In this document: positions 52,328-60,964 of the stretch, piece by piece
How positions within the stretch are numbered: the first letter of the stretch is position 1
How the letters are laid out: every line of letters starts with the position of its first letter
Source of the DNA: Acidobacteriaceae bacterium
Lineage (GTDB): Bacteria; Acidobacteriota; Terriglobia; Terriglobales; Acidobacteriaceae
Direction: 5' to 3'
Assembly (NCBI GenBank): GCA_025462885.1
Contig: JAOAPN010000004.1
Coordinates: 682,001 to 746,000, forward strand
Length of the DNA stretch: 64,000 nucleotides
Made by a program: the position numbers and the translations under genes
The notes under the pieces: generated by a model
The model's input: the letters and a program-made list of their open reading frames with translations, nothing else
Databases searched by the model: none
What the model was told of the DNA's origin: nothing

Positions 52328-54232
52328 ATGGCCGACTACATCTACCTGCTTGAGAACAGACTTTCTGCCGCCCAACAAGCGGCCTTGCTTGCCGTGCGCG
52401 AAATCGCACGTGCCAAAGGACTTACCGTATTTTTGGTAGGTGGTGCGGTACGCGACCTCACGAGTGGATCCCCGGTGCGGGATCTTGATGTAGTGGTTCA
52501 GGGAAATGCCCTCAAGATCAAGAAAGATCTGGAGAAAGCTGGCGGCATCTACTCGGGAGAGAATGATCTGCTCCAGTCGCTCTACTTCCGCTTTCCGGGC
52601 GGGGCACGGATCGAAATCGGAAGCACCCTCTCGGTAATCTTCCCCAAGCCGGGCAAGATGACGGTCAAGCCAGCCACCATTCTGGAGGACCTGCGACGGC
52701 GTGACTTTACGGCGAATGCCATGGCTCTCTCGTTGAACGAGGGTTCCTACGGCCTGCTGATGGACCCGCTGAACGGTGTCGCCGATATCGAAAACCGCGA
52801 ACTGCGGCTGGTCAGCAACTACGGATTTATCGAGGACCCGGTTCGAATGATCCGGGCGGCTCGTTATATGGCCCGTCTCGGCTGGACCATGGAAGAGCGG
52901 ACCCAGGGACGCTATGAGACCGGCAAGCAGGAGGGGTATATCTCCGCGATGTCCGACGTCCAGCGTGGCTACGAGACGGAGGAGATCTTCCACGAGGAAG
53001 ATCCGCTGCGTGTCCTGCGCCGCCTGGAGCACGAAGGCTGGATGAAGAATCTTTTCCCGGCGCTGAGTTCGACCAAGGCGAATGTGGCAGAGCTGGAAAA
53101 ACTACGCGAGGCGCAGACCCAGTTGCAGATGCAGGGAATCCATCCCGAGGCGGCTGCGGCGAACTTCCCGCTGCTCACTGCGAAGATGGCGCCGAAGGAG
53201 ATCGCCGCGCTCAAGGAGAGCTTCCCGCGCAAGGGTTTTGTCGACGAGATCGCTGCCCTGGAGGGCGAAGCGAAGGAATTTGCAACGCTTCTGTCGGGCA
53301 AGGGTGCCTCATTGCCTTCGCAATCCTGGAAGCTGCTGCATGCGGCCAAGCCGGAGGCGGTTCTCTGGGTGGCTCATACCAGCAAGTCGTCGTCTATCCA
53401 AACTAAGTTCAAGAGTTTCCACACCGATTGGCCACAGGCACGGATGAAGATTCCCCATGCGCTGATGCAGGAGATGCGGATCGTCCCGGGCGTACCTCGG
53501 TACGGCGAGCTGCTGGATACCCTGTTCTTCGAACTGATGGACGAGAAGTTGGGCACCGTTGAAGAGATGAAGGTGTTCCTTGAGCCTTACTCCCCGCCCG
53601 CTCCCCCACCGCCGGTCCATCTGCGTCGTCCGCGTGCTGCCAAGAAGGAGGCCAAGCCAGCGAAGAGCCGGAAAAAGGTCGCCGTCGAAGAGGGTGAAGT
53701 GCCTGTAGTCGAAGCCGCGGAGGATATAGAAGGTTCGGAGACGGAGACGACTCCTGCCGCCAAACCAGCGAAGGCAGTCAAAGCGGCTCCGGTAAAGGCT
53801 GCTCCTGCTGTAGTTGCGACTCCGGTCGCGAAGAAGACTCCTGCACCCGTAGCGAAGCAAGTAGTGCCTACAGGGAAGCAAGTAGCTCCTGCTGCAAAGA
53901 AAGTGGCTCCCCCGGTGAAGACTGCGGTGAAGCCGGCGGCTCCAGTAGCAAAGGGCAAGGCTCCTATCAAGACAACCGTGAAAAAAGCTGCGAGCGTCCC
54001 TGCGAAGGCGATTGCGGCAAAGAAGCCGGTGGCCAAGGTCGCGGCAAAGAAGGTTCCAGCGAAGAAGGTCGTCGCTAAGGCTGTCCCTGCAAAGGTCGTT
54101 GCCAAGAAAGCTGTAGCAAAGGCTCCGCTCAAGAAGGCGATCGCAAAGCCCATAGCTAAAAAAGGTGTCGCGAAAAAGGCGTCGTTGAAAAAGGCTCCGT
54201 TGAAGGCTGCTGCGAAAAAGAAGAAGCGTTAG
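52328..54232 (+). CDS. CCA tRNA nucleotidyltransferase / poly(A) polymerase with histone-H1-like tail
   Basis: A class II nucleotidyltransferase of 634 residues from ATG 52328. GGAVRDL at 38-44 and RDLDVVVQG at 51-59 give the catalytic Gly pair and the Asp pair; RRRDFTANAMAL near 129 and EDPVRMIRAARYMARLGW near 180 are further conserved blocks. It makes or repairs the tRNA 3' CCA, or adds A tails; the two activities cannot be separated by these motifs. From about residue 418 a long tail rich in Lys, Ala, Pro and Val replaces any known domain and ends KKKKR. A GTG 15 bp earlier (52313) is a less likely start. Confidence 0.9.
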   Translation: MADYIYLLENRLSAAQQAALLAVREIARAKGLTVFLVGGAVRDLTSGSPVRDLDVVVQGNALKIKKDLEKAGGIYSGENDLLQSLYFRFPGGARIEIGSTLSVIFPKPGKMTVKPATILEDLRRRDFTANAMALSLNEGSYGLLMDPLNGVADIENRELRLVSNYGFIEDPVRMIRAARYMARLGWTMEERTQGRYETGKQEGYISAMSDVQRGYETEEIFHEEDPLRVLRRLEHEGWMKNLFPALSSTKANVAELEKLREAQTQLQMQGIHPEAAAANFPLLTAKMAPKEIAALKESFPRKGFVDEIAALEGEAKEFATLLSGKGASLPSQSWKLLHAAKPEAVLWVAHTSKSSSIQTKFKSFHTDWPQARMKIPHALMQEMRIVPGVPRYGELLDTLFFELMDEKLGTVEEMKVFLEPYSPPAPPPPVHLRRPRAAKKEAKPAKSRKKVAVEEGEVPVVEAAEDIEGSETETTPAAKPAKAVKAAPVKAAPAVVATPVAKKTPAPVAKQVVPTGKQVAPAAKKVAPPVKTAVKPAAPVAKGKAPIKTTVKKAASVPAKAIAAKKPVAKVAAKKVPAKKVVAKAVPAKVVAKKAVAKAPLKKAIAKPIAKKGVAKKASLKKAPLKAAAKKKKR

Positions 54233-54255
54233 TTTTCGTAGATGACTTGAAGGTG

Positions 54256-54288
54256 GGCGGCAGCGGACATGTTCCGCTGCCGCCTTTT
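54256..54288 (+). terminator. Rho-independent terminator after the CCA enzyme gene
   Basis: GGCGGCAGCGGA pairs with TCCGCTGCCGCC (12-bp stem, 5-nt loop) and is followed by TTTTCCTTT, beginning 24 bp after the stop codon. Confidence 0.9.
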
Positions 54289-54367
54289 CCTTTGGCAGAC
54301 TCGGCCGTGGGCGCGTCGCTGCAAGGCTCATTCATTCATCAGCTTCTGGGTCGCAGACGACATCAGA

Positions 54368-55162
54368 TCAGTTTGATGAAGGGCGCTGGGCGGAATCGAC
54401 GACCAGCGCCGCGATGGGCCCTTTGGTCGCTTCCAGTTTGAGCCCGAGTTGCTGTTGGATCGCGATGAACAACGGTGCGCTGGGAGCATCCGGAGAGGCT
54501 GCGGGAATGTCCCCGCCGAATTGCGATTGGTCGGGAGCCCACTCCAGATCGAAGTCGTATCTTCCGCTGAGGCCGGTTTTGTCGACGACCGGGCGGTCGA
54601 GGATGGCTCGCTGCATCAATGAGGCAAATTCTCCCATGGTCGCGTTGCGGGCCGGAAGCAGCATTCGCTGCGGGTAGACCGTACTGATGAGTGCGGCAGG
54701 ATCGTCCGGAGGTGCGGTGCTGGCCTTCAGCTTCGGCCCGCCCTTTGCGACGTCCAGCTCGAAGATCGAGAAATCCTTCTGTTCGCGATGGAAGGCGAGC
54801 TTGAACCGGTCGGTGAGGAGGCTGCGCAGCATCGCCATCTGTTTGTCGCGGCTGGGACGCACCTCGCCGGGAGTGACTGCGACGATGTCATAGTGTTCAG
54901 CGCCGATCCATTCAGGTCCGCCCGAGATGGCCTTGGGGTTGAGATCGTAGGCGGCGGCAATCAGTAGCTTGAGGGTGTAATCCTTCTCGATAAACCGATG
55001 GGTGCCCTGCATAGTTATGAAGCGGGGCGATTTTTGATCGGATTCCACCTGCTTGATCGTCGCGACTTCGAAGGTGTCGGAAGCCGGGCGGGTGGAAGGA
55101 ATCTGCGCGTACATTCCCGAGGCTGAAAGAACCAGAACTGCCATCGCAACGTGTCGGATCAT
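54368..55162 (-). CDS. TIGR03435 family exported protein
   Basis: A 264-residue protein of the TIGR03435 type, a family that is greatly expanded in soil acidobacteria and is a good taxonomic marker. The signal peptide covers residues 1-19 (ending MYAQ). Family landmarks are SDTFEVATIKQVE near residue 30, LKLLIAAAYDLNP near 65, IGAEHYDIVAVTPG, MLRSLLTDRFKLAFHREQKD near 112-131, and DRPVVDKTGLSGRYDFDLEWAPD near 190. The function is unknown. Confidence 0.9.
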   Translation of the reverse strand: MIRHVAMAVLVLSASGMYAQIPSTRPASDTFEVATIKQVESDQKSPRFITMQGTHRFIEKDYTLKLLIAAAYDLNPKAISGGPEWIGAEHYDIVAVTPGEVRPSRDKQMAMLRSLLTDRFKLAFHREQKDFSIFELDVAKGGPKLKASTAPPDDPAALISTVYPQRMLLPARNATMGEFASLMQRAILDRPVVDKTGLSGRYDFDLEWAPDQSQFGGDIPAASPDAPSAPLFIAIQQQLGLKLEATKGPIAALVVDSAQRPSSN

Positions 55163-55232
55163 AACGTTTCCCCTTTGCAGGTACGCCCTTGTTCGACGAT
55201 CTTCTCACGAATTTGGATCAGTTTGCGACGCT

Positions 55233-55931
55233 TTATCGATCGGATTTCACTGCGCGATGGAGGGCGGCGCGGGCGAGAAGACGGGTGGAATCGAGTGTGG
55301 GGAGCGGGGAGTTCGTGTCGTTCATCAAGAGCGGGATCTCGGTGCAGCCCAGGACGACCGCGTCGCAGCCTTCCTGCTGCATGCGGGTGAGGATCGCCTG
55401 GAAGACGCCAACCGACTTCGACGTAAGGGTGCCGTAGACGAGTTCGTCGAAGATGATCGTGTTGATAGCCTCGCGTTCGGCGGGATCCGGGCGGAGAAAT
55501 TCGATGCCGCGCGCGGACAATTTCTCGGGGTAGACTTCGCTTTCGACTAGGGATCGGGTCCCGGTGAGGGCTACGCGGCGAAAGCCTCGGGCAGAAGCAT
55601 GGGTGGCGACGACTTCGGCGATATGAAGCCAGGGGAGCGGCGAATGATCTTCGATGAAGGGCAGCGCCTGGTGGATGGTGTTATCCGGACAGATGAGGAA
55701 GTCGGCCCCGATGCTGGCCAGTTTCCGGGCGGAGGACAGCATGAGGTCGCCGACGGCCTGCCAGTCGTTGCGCTCGATACAGCGTATGTACTCGGCCAGA
55801 GAGTGGGTGTGGAGCGAGACTTCGGGATGGTCGTGGGGGCCAAGGAGTTCGGCGCCTTCGACACAGATGGTGCGATAGCAGAGGGCCGCGCCTTCTGCCG
55901 AGCAGGCGACGATGCCGATGTGTTGAGACAT
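55233..55931 (-). CDS. Aspartate/glutamate racemase-family protein
   Basis: A 232-residue member of the Asp/Glu racemase superfamily. Such enzymes use two opposed acid-base residues: Cys/Cys in aspartate racemase and Thr/Cys in E. coli YgeA. Here the second Cys is conserved (VVLGCTEIPLL, Cys196), but the first motif reads CPDNTIH, with Asp83 at the position of the usual Cys or Thr and Cys81 two residues earlier. The N-terminus VACSAEGAALCYR also differs from the usual GGxxxxS/T pattern. It could be a racemase of another amino acid or an isomerase. Confidence 0.8.
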   Translation of the reverse strand: MSQHIGIVACSAEGAALCYRTICVEGAELLGPHDHPEVSLHTHSLAEYIRCIERNDWQAVGDLMLSSARKLASIGADFLICPDNTIHQALPFIEDHSPLPWLHIAEVVATHASARGFRRVALTGTRSLVESEVYPEKLSARGIEFLRPDPAEREAINTIIFDELVYGTLTSKSVGVFQAILTRMQQEGCDAVVLGCTEIPLLMNDTNSPLPTLDSTRLLARAALHRAVKSDR

Positions 55932-55973
55932 AGTTCTGATTTTACAAAGGGTAAGACGGTTGAACTTTGCGGA

Positions 55974-56756
55974 CTACTGGAAGAAGGCCAGGAGTGCGAA
56001 GAGAAAGACCCAGAAGAGGCCCATCGAGTGCCAGTACCAGCCGGCGCAGTCGACGAGAATCTGGCGATTTTCCATCTGGCGCGAGGCGTAGAGCCCGTAG
56101 AGCGCGGCGATCAGAAAACCCAGGCCGAGAAAGAGGTGGATGGCATGGGTGTAGGTGATGAGATAGAAGAAATGGCTGCTCTGGCTGGAGGCGAATAAGA
56201 CATGCTGGCGCGCAAGCTGGTTCCAGGCGATGGTCTGTCCGGCCAGGAATACGACACCAAGAACGATTGTAGCGGCGAGCCAGGGCATGGCACGGCGCGA
56301 GGTGGGGCGCCCGATACCGAGCCACTCTTCCATGGCGTGAGACTCCTCGAACATGCGACGGCGGGCGATCTCCATGGAGACAGAGCTTAGGAGCAGCGCC
56401 GCTGTATTAAGCCACAGGATGGGAGGAACGGCGGTTGGGAGCCAGTCGTTGATATAGCGGTTGTAGGCGTCAAAGTGCCCCGTGGACTGGGACACGAAGA
56501 AGACGCTGACGAGCGTAATGAAGAAGATAAGGTCGCCGGCCAGCGCAAAAAAGACTGCGAGACGGAAACGTCCAAGCTTTTCGCGAGGGCCGCGGCGGCC
56601 GGGGGGGCGATTGTTCCAGCTGTCGCCTTCGCCGCCGCCACCGGTGCGCTTATCTTTATTGTCGTTGGGCGGACGTCGGCCTGAGCCGTGGTCGTGATCT
56701 TCTACGCGGCGTTTCTTTTCTCGTTCGGAATCAATAGGCGTGATGGTTGCTGCCAT
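55974..56756 (-). CDS. Cytochrome c oxidase subunit III-like protein (orphan)
   Basis: A heme-copper oxidase subunit III (CtaE/CyoC-like), a membrane protein that supports the catalytic core. The first 60 residues are hydrophilic, with Gly-rich and Arg/Lys-rich patches. Five membrane helices follow, with FFALAGDLIFFITLVSVFF, LSSVSMEIARRRMFEES and the HFFYLITYTHAIHLFLGLG region near residue 197. No subunit I or II gene is nearby, so it is an orphan in this window. The tail ends WHSMGLFWVFLFALLAFFQ. Confidence 0.82.
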   Translation of the reverse strand: MAATITPIDSEREKKRRVEDHDHGSGRRPPNDNKDKRTGGGGEGDSWNNRPPGRRGPREKLGRFRLAVFFALAGDLIFFITLVSVFFVSQSTGHFDAYNRYINDWLPTAVPPILWLNTAALLLSSVSMEIARRRMFEESHAMEEWLGIGRPTSRRAMPWLAATIVLGVVFLAGQTIAWNQLARQHVLFASSQSSHFFYLITYTHAIHLFLGLGFLIAALYGLYASRQMENRQILVDCAGWYWHSMGLFWVFLFALLAFFQ

Positions 56757-56957
56757 GGCGAAATCTTTCGACGCACGCGTTGAAGACAGATTACTCCGGT
56801 TTTCGTAGTGTTGGAGTGTTTGATTGATCCTGAACGAGAAAAGTTTCGTGGAGCGTGGGCGATATTCGCTAGAGCCTACATCGATAGCGAGCGTTTGCGC
56901 GGGGCAGGCGACGGTCCTGCGCGGCTAAGCCAAGCCTGGATGCTAGGCTTGATAGCT

Positions 56958-57278
56958 ATGAAGTTGAAGATTGCCGCTATTCGTTCTGGCACCGATCCGG
57001 TCGGGAAGTTACCGATGGGGTCGTTTCCGAAGACGCTGGAAGAGCAACTGGGCTGCCCGAAGTGCGATGTGACCTACAACCTGGTGGTGGACTGGGACCA
57101 ATCCGTGGACCGGTGGTTTCCTGAAAATTCTCAGCCGCTGATCCGTTTGTTGAAGAAAGCAATCTTTATGGGACACAGCACCGACCACCGGGTGACGCAC
57201 TTCGAGACCGAGGGCGTGGTGGTGACGAGCTTTGCGGTTCCGCGGACGCTGGAACAGCGTTCACAATCGATTCAGTAA
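56958..57278 (+). CDS. Small conserved protein, function unknown
   Basis: A 106-residue protein. The longer ORF reaches back to 56808, but the codons before 56958 read like non-coding sequence, and ATG 56958 begins with a plausible strand (MKLKIAAIRSGTDPVGK). The rest has a CPKCD pair of cysteines near residue 34 that could bind a metal, then NLVVDWDQSVDRWFPENSQ. No family is recognised. It stands between the oxidase subunit gene (divergent) and the metallophosphoesterase gene (convergent). Confidence 0.55.
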   Translation: MKLKIAAIRSGTDPVGKLPMGSFPKTLEEQLGCPKCDVTYNLVVDWDQSVDRWFPENSQPLIRLLKKAIFMGHSTDHRVTHFETEGVVVTSFAVPRTLEQRSQSIQ

Positions 57279-57287
57279 GCCGCGTAG

Positions 57288-58166
57288 CTACACTTCGGGA
57301 TTAAGGGTGAGTACGGTGATCTCAGGGGGGCAGTTGAATCGGAAGGGCAGACCTACGGTTCCAATGCCGCGATTGACATAAAGCTGCATGCGGTTCAAAT
57401 GGAACAGACCGTCGGAGTAGTGCTTGCCCATCGGGGGAAGGACCATGGGACCGAGGAACGGAAGGCGGACCTGGCCGCCATGGGTGTGGCCGGAGAGCAT
57501 CAGGTCGACCTTTTGCCCAAGAGGATGGCGAATGACGGTATCGGCATAGTCGGGCGCATGGGCCATGAGGATGACGGGACCATCTGGATTGGCCGGGACG
57601 GTGAGTTCCAATTTGGGGATGCTGGTGGCAGGGTCTTCGGTGCCGCAGAGCCAGAGGCGCGCGCCTTTGCGTTCGATGGGCAGGTAACTGTTGACGAGCA
57701 CCGGGGTGCCGTTCGTCTTCAGGGCGTGAATAACCATGGGAGCTCCGACACCAATGTCATGGTTGCCGAGTACCGCGTAGCGGAGTGGGGCGGTCAGAGT
57801 GGCCAGGAGTTCGGCGCAGCGGTGGACCGCGTGATGGGCGGAGACGAAGGTGAAGGCGCCGAGTGTGACGAAGTCTCCCGTGAGCAGGACAAGGTCGGGC
57901 TGGAGGGCGTTAACGTGGCGGATGACGCGCTCAAGGAAGAAGGGTTCGGTGAACTCGTCGAGGTGGATGTCGCTGATCTGCACGATGCGATAGCCATGGA
58001 ACGGGTCGGGCAGATCGCGGATGGGGATGGGACGCTGAACGATATCGATCTCGTGGCGTGCTATCTCTCCGGCATAGAGCGCAAGTCCGGCGGCGGTTGC
58101 ACCAGCACCAAGCAGAAAGTTGCGGCGGGAGATCCGCGAAGAAGATGGGGGGAGAAACCCGGACAT
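57288..58166 (-). CDS. Exported metallophosphoesterase (YaeI-like)
   Basis: A calcineurin-like phosphoesterase of 292 residues with a twin-arginine signal (RISRRNFLLGAGATAAG, residues 11-27), so probably Tat-exported. The metal-binding blocks are QISDIHLDE (about 66), LLTGDFVTLG (about 96), LGNHDIG (about 134), and SGHTHGGQVRLPFLG near 230, a complete set. Relatives such as YaeI/LpxG-like enzymes act on phospholipid or UDP-diacylglucosamine substrates, but no specific function is assigned. Confidence 0.9.
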   Translation of the reverse strand: MSGFLPPSSSRISRRNFLLGAGATAAGLALYAGEIARHEIDIVQRPIPIRDLPDPFHGYRIVQISDIHLDEFTEPFFLERVIRHVNALQPDLVLLTGDFVTLGAFTFVSAHHAVHRCAELLATLTAPLRYAVLGNHDIGVGAPMVIHALKTNGTPVLVNSYLPIERKGARLWLCGTEDPATSIPKLELTVPANPDGPVILMAHAPDYADTVIRHPLGQKVDLMLSGHTHGGQVRLPFLGPMVLPPMGKHYSDGLFHLNRMQLYVNRGIGTVGLPFRFNCPPEITVLTLNPEV

Positions 58167-58326
58167 ACTCCATGATACCGGGTCAGCGCGTGTTGGAACG
58201 AGCGCGTCGCGGTAGATACGAGGCGACTTTGACCTCTCATCGGTGAGATTGATAGGACCGGATTGACGGGCGTTCTGGAGCCAGCGTCGCGGCAGGCTTC
58301 TGCATCTGAAGGGTAAGGAGATTGAG

Positions 58327-59181
58327 ATGGCCTATTTCGAGACGCAGGATGGGGTTGAGCTTTTCTACACAGACTGGGGCACGGGCAAACCGGTGGTGCT
58401 CGTCCACGGATGGCCCCTGAGCAGTGATATGTGGGAGCAGCAGGCGACGTTTCTCGCCGAACATGGATTGCGAGTGATCAAATACGACCGACGCGGATTT
58501 GGCCGCTCCGGCCAGCCGTGGGAGGGCTACGACTACGACAGCTTCGCGGCAGACTTAAATGAGGTAATGGAAGAACTGGATGTCACGGATGCCACCTTGG
58601 TGGGTTTTTCGATGGGTGGAGGCGAGGTCGTCCGATACCTGAGTGAATACGGCTCGGAACGGGTGTCCCAGGCGGTGCTTATCTCTGCTGTAACGCCGTA
58701 TTTGCTGAAGACCAAAGACAATCCCGACGGCGTGGACGGCAAGGTCTTCGACGACATCGAGGCGCAGATCCGGAAGGACCGCCCTGCCTTCCTGGCGGAT
58801 TTCGGGAAGAAATTCTTTGGGCGCACGGCTCTGAAGTATACGGTCTCAGAGGCAGTGCTGGAATGGAATCAGGAGATGGCGCTGACCGGGTCCATGCGCT
58901 CCACGCTCGCTGCGGCCAAAGCCTGGTCTACTACTGATTTCCGGGACGATCTGAAACAGGTGACGGTGCCGGCCCTGGTGATCCATGGAGACGACGATGC
59001 CACGGTGCCGAAGGAAGTCTCCGGAGAGCGCGCGGTGAAACTGCTGCCCAATGCCACGCTCACCATCTATAAGGACGCCCCGCACGGATTGTTCCTGACG
59101 CATGCGGAGCAGTTGAACGCGGAGCTGCTACGGTTTATCGGTGGTGGAGCGGAACCGATCGGCACCCCGGTTGTCGCTTAG
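58327..59181 (+). CDS. Alpha/beta hydrolase (chloroperoxidase-like)
   Basis: A 284-residue cytoplasmic alpha/beta hydrolase: oxyanion HGWPLSSDMW near residue 28, nucleophile elbow GFSMGGGEVVRYLSEYG (Ser near 98), the acid in IHGDDDATVP (near 222), and His in APHGLFLTHAEQL (near 253). It resembles the cofactor-free haloperoxidase branch, though many such proteins are really esterases. AAGGAG lies at good distance before ATG 58327. The next gene on the same strand begins 92 bp after the stop. Confidence 0.93.
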   Translation: MAYFETQDGVELFYTDWGTGKPVVLVHGWPLSSDMWEQQATFLAEHGLRVIKYDRRGFGRSGQPWEGYDYDSFAADLNEVMEELDVTDATLVGFSMGGGEVVRYLSEYGSERVSQAVLISAVTPYLLKTKDNPDGVDGKVFDDIEAQIRKDRPAFLADFGKKFFGRTALKYTVSEAVLEWNQEMALTGSMRSTLAAAKAWSTTDFRDDLKQVTVPALVIHGDDDATVPKEVSGERAVKLLPNATLTIYKDAPHGLFLTHAEQLNAELLRFIGGGAEPIGTPVVA

Positions 59182-59273
59182 CCACTACTTGATCGTTTTT
59201 GAAGAGCATGGGTGGGTTCCTTCGGGACCGCCCGCTGTTTTTTACGGAACCGATCATTGGTAGAATAGGCAGA

Positions 59274-60359
59274 ATGGACTTCAGGGCTCGCAGAAAGAAA
59301 GCGGTGGCCGCGGCGCAGGCTGTGGGAGTAGATGCATTGATGGTGACCCATCTGCCGGATGTCCGCTATCTGACTGGATTCACGGGATCCAATGCCGCGG
59401 TAGTGCTGTTCGGCGGCAAGTCTGTTTTATTTACGGACGGCAGATATACCGCCCAGGCGAAGGCTGAGGTTGCCGGGGTTCGGGTCGTCATCGAAAAGAA
59501 GGCTGCCGCGGTAGTAGCTTGCGGCTGGATGGAAGAGGCTGGGGTAAGGCGTTGCGGGTTCGATGCGACGCAGACGTCTGTGGCGGCGCTTGAGTCGATG
59601 CGACGGGCAGTATCCGGCAGCGTGCGACGCGGAATGTTTGTTCCGGTAGGGGCGCTGGTGGCCAGGTTGCGCGAGGTCAAGGACTCAGACGAAATTGCGG
59701 CGATAAGAGCCGCCGCATTGGTTGGGTGTGAGCTCTTCGATGGAATGCTGGGATTTATCCAGCCGGGGATGGCAGAGGTCGAGGTCGCCGCAGCCCTGGA
59801 GTATGCGGCACGACTGCGCGGAGCTGAAGGGATGAGCTTCGAGACCATCGTGGCGAGTGGAGAACGGAGCGCGCTGCCGCATGGGCGGGCAACGACCGCG
59901 AAACTTCCGAAGCGCGGATTTTGTACGCTCGATTTCGGAGTGGTGCTGGATGGCTACTGCTCCGATATGACGCGTACCGTGCATCTTGGAAAGGCGCTTC
60001 CCGGGGAGTGGGAAGTGTATGATTCTGTTCTGGAAGCCCAGACGGCAGCGGTGGCGCGTGTTGCCCCGGGCGTTACGGCCGGTGAAGTCGACGAAGCTGC
60101 GCGCAGTGTGTTGCGGCAGAGCGGATTGGACAAGTTCTTCAGCCATTCCACTGGACACGGAGTCGGTCTGGAGATTCATGAAGGGCCGAGGCTTGCGACG
60201 CAGCAGACGCAGGTTCTCGAAGCTGGCATGGTAGTTACGATCGAACCGGGTGTGTATATGCCGGGGAAGTACGGCATGAGAATTGAAGATATGGTCCTCG
60301 TGACTGCGTCGGGTGGAGAGGTTTTGACGCCCAGCCTCAAGGCCTGGATCGAGCTTTAG
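59274..60359 (+). CDS. Xaa-Pro aminopeptidase family M24 peptidase
   Basis: A creatinase-fold metallopeptidase of 361 residues, removing N-terminal residues before proline. The N-terminal domain has RYLTGFTGSNAAVVL (about 32-46). The pita-bread catalytic domain carries the five metal ligands: LDFGVVLDGYCSDMTR (two Asp, near 225), HSTGHGVGLEIHEGP (His, near 288), TIEPGVYMPG (Glu) and GMRIEDMVLV (Glu). ATG 59274 was chosen because it fits the family start; the open frame extends 75 bp upstream. accB starts about 50 bp downstream, so it may be cotranscribed with accBC. Confidence 0.92.
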   Translation: MDFRARRKKAVAAAQAVGVDALMVTHLPDVRYLTGFTGSNAAVVLFGGKSVLFTDGRYTAQAKAEVAGVRVVIEKKAAAVVACGWMEEAGVRRCGFDATQTSVAALESMRRAVSGSVRRGMFVPVGALVARLREVKDSDEIAAIRAAALVGCELFDGMLGFIQPGMAEVEVAAALEYAARLRGAEGMSFETIVASGERSALPHGRATTAKLPKRGFCTLDFGVVLDGYCSDMTRTVHLGKALPGEWEVYDSVLEAQTAAVARVAPGVTAGEVDEAARSVLRQSGLDKFFSHSTGHGVGLEIHEGPRLATQQTQVLEAGMVVTIEPGVYMPGKYGMRIEDMVLVTASGGEVLTPSLKAWIEL

Positions 60360-60410
60360 AAAGTTTCAGTTGTTTAGTTGGAGTGAAAGCGGCGCTTTTG
60401 CGCGGGAGTG

Positions 60411-60899
60411 ATGATGGACGGAAATAAGATGGAAGAGTTGAAGGAACTGGTCGAGTTTCTGAAGGCGAACGAGATTGCCGAGTTCGCGATGGAACGGGAC
60501 GACCTGAAGGTCAACATCAAGTTCGCTGGAGCACCTGCTCCGGCTGCGTCTGCCTTGGATATGGCACAGTTGAGCCGCATGATGGCTTCGGCCGCTCCGG
60601 CTTCCGTTGCCTCGCCTGTAAGTGGTGAAGCTGCCCCGGCGGCTGCGGTTGAAGAGGTTCTGCACCAGGTGAAGTCTCCTATCGTTGGGACGTTCTACGA
60701 GTCGCCTTCGCCGGGTGCACCGACGTTCGTGAAGGTCGGGGACCAGGTGGAAGTCGGCCAGGTGCTCTGCATCGTTGAGGCGATGAAGCTGATGAATGAG
60801 ATCGAGTCCGATGTTGCGGGCGAGGTTGTTCGTCAGATCGCCGGAAGCGGGCAGCCGGTGGAGTACGGCCAGCCGTTATTTGCGATTCGCGCCCGATAG
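60411..60899 (+). CDS. accB: Biotin carboxyl carrier protein of acetyl-CoA carboxylase
   Basis: AccB carries the carboxybiotin used by acetyl-CoA carboxylase in fatty-acid synthesis. The biotinylation motif EAMKLMNEIE lies near residue 125 and is preceded by VEVGQVLCIV. The N-terminal part is acidic, then a Pro/Ala-rich linker (APAPAASA) leads to the biotinyl domain (SPIVGTFYESPSPGAPTFV). The start is taken at ATG 60411; GTG 60408 and ATG 60414 are equally close to GGGAG, and Met at 60429 cannot be excluded. accC follows 65 bp downstream. Confidence 0.95.
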   Translation: MMDGNKMEELKELVEFLKANEIAEFAMERDDLKVNIKFAGAPAPAASALDMAQLSRMMASAAPASVASPVSGEAAPAAAVEEVLHQVKSPIVGTFYESPSPGAPTFVKVGDQVEVGQVLCIVEAMKLMNEIESDVAGEVVRQIAGSGQPVEYGQPLFAIRAR

Positions 60900-60964
60900 G
60901 AACAGCGCAATCCGGCTGATTCTTGCTTGTTCTAACGATGGTTTAGTGGAAGGCTCTGGCGTTT

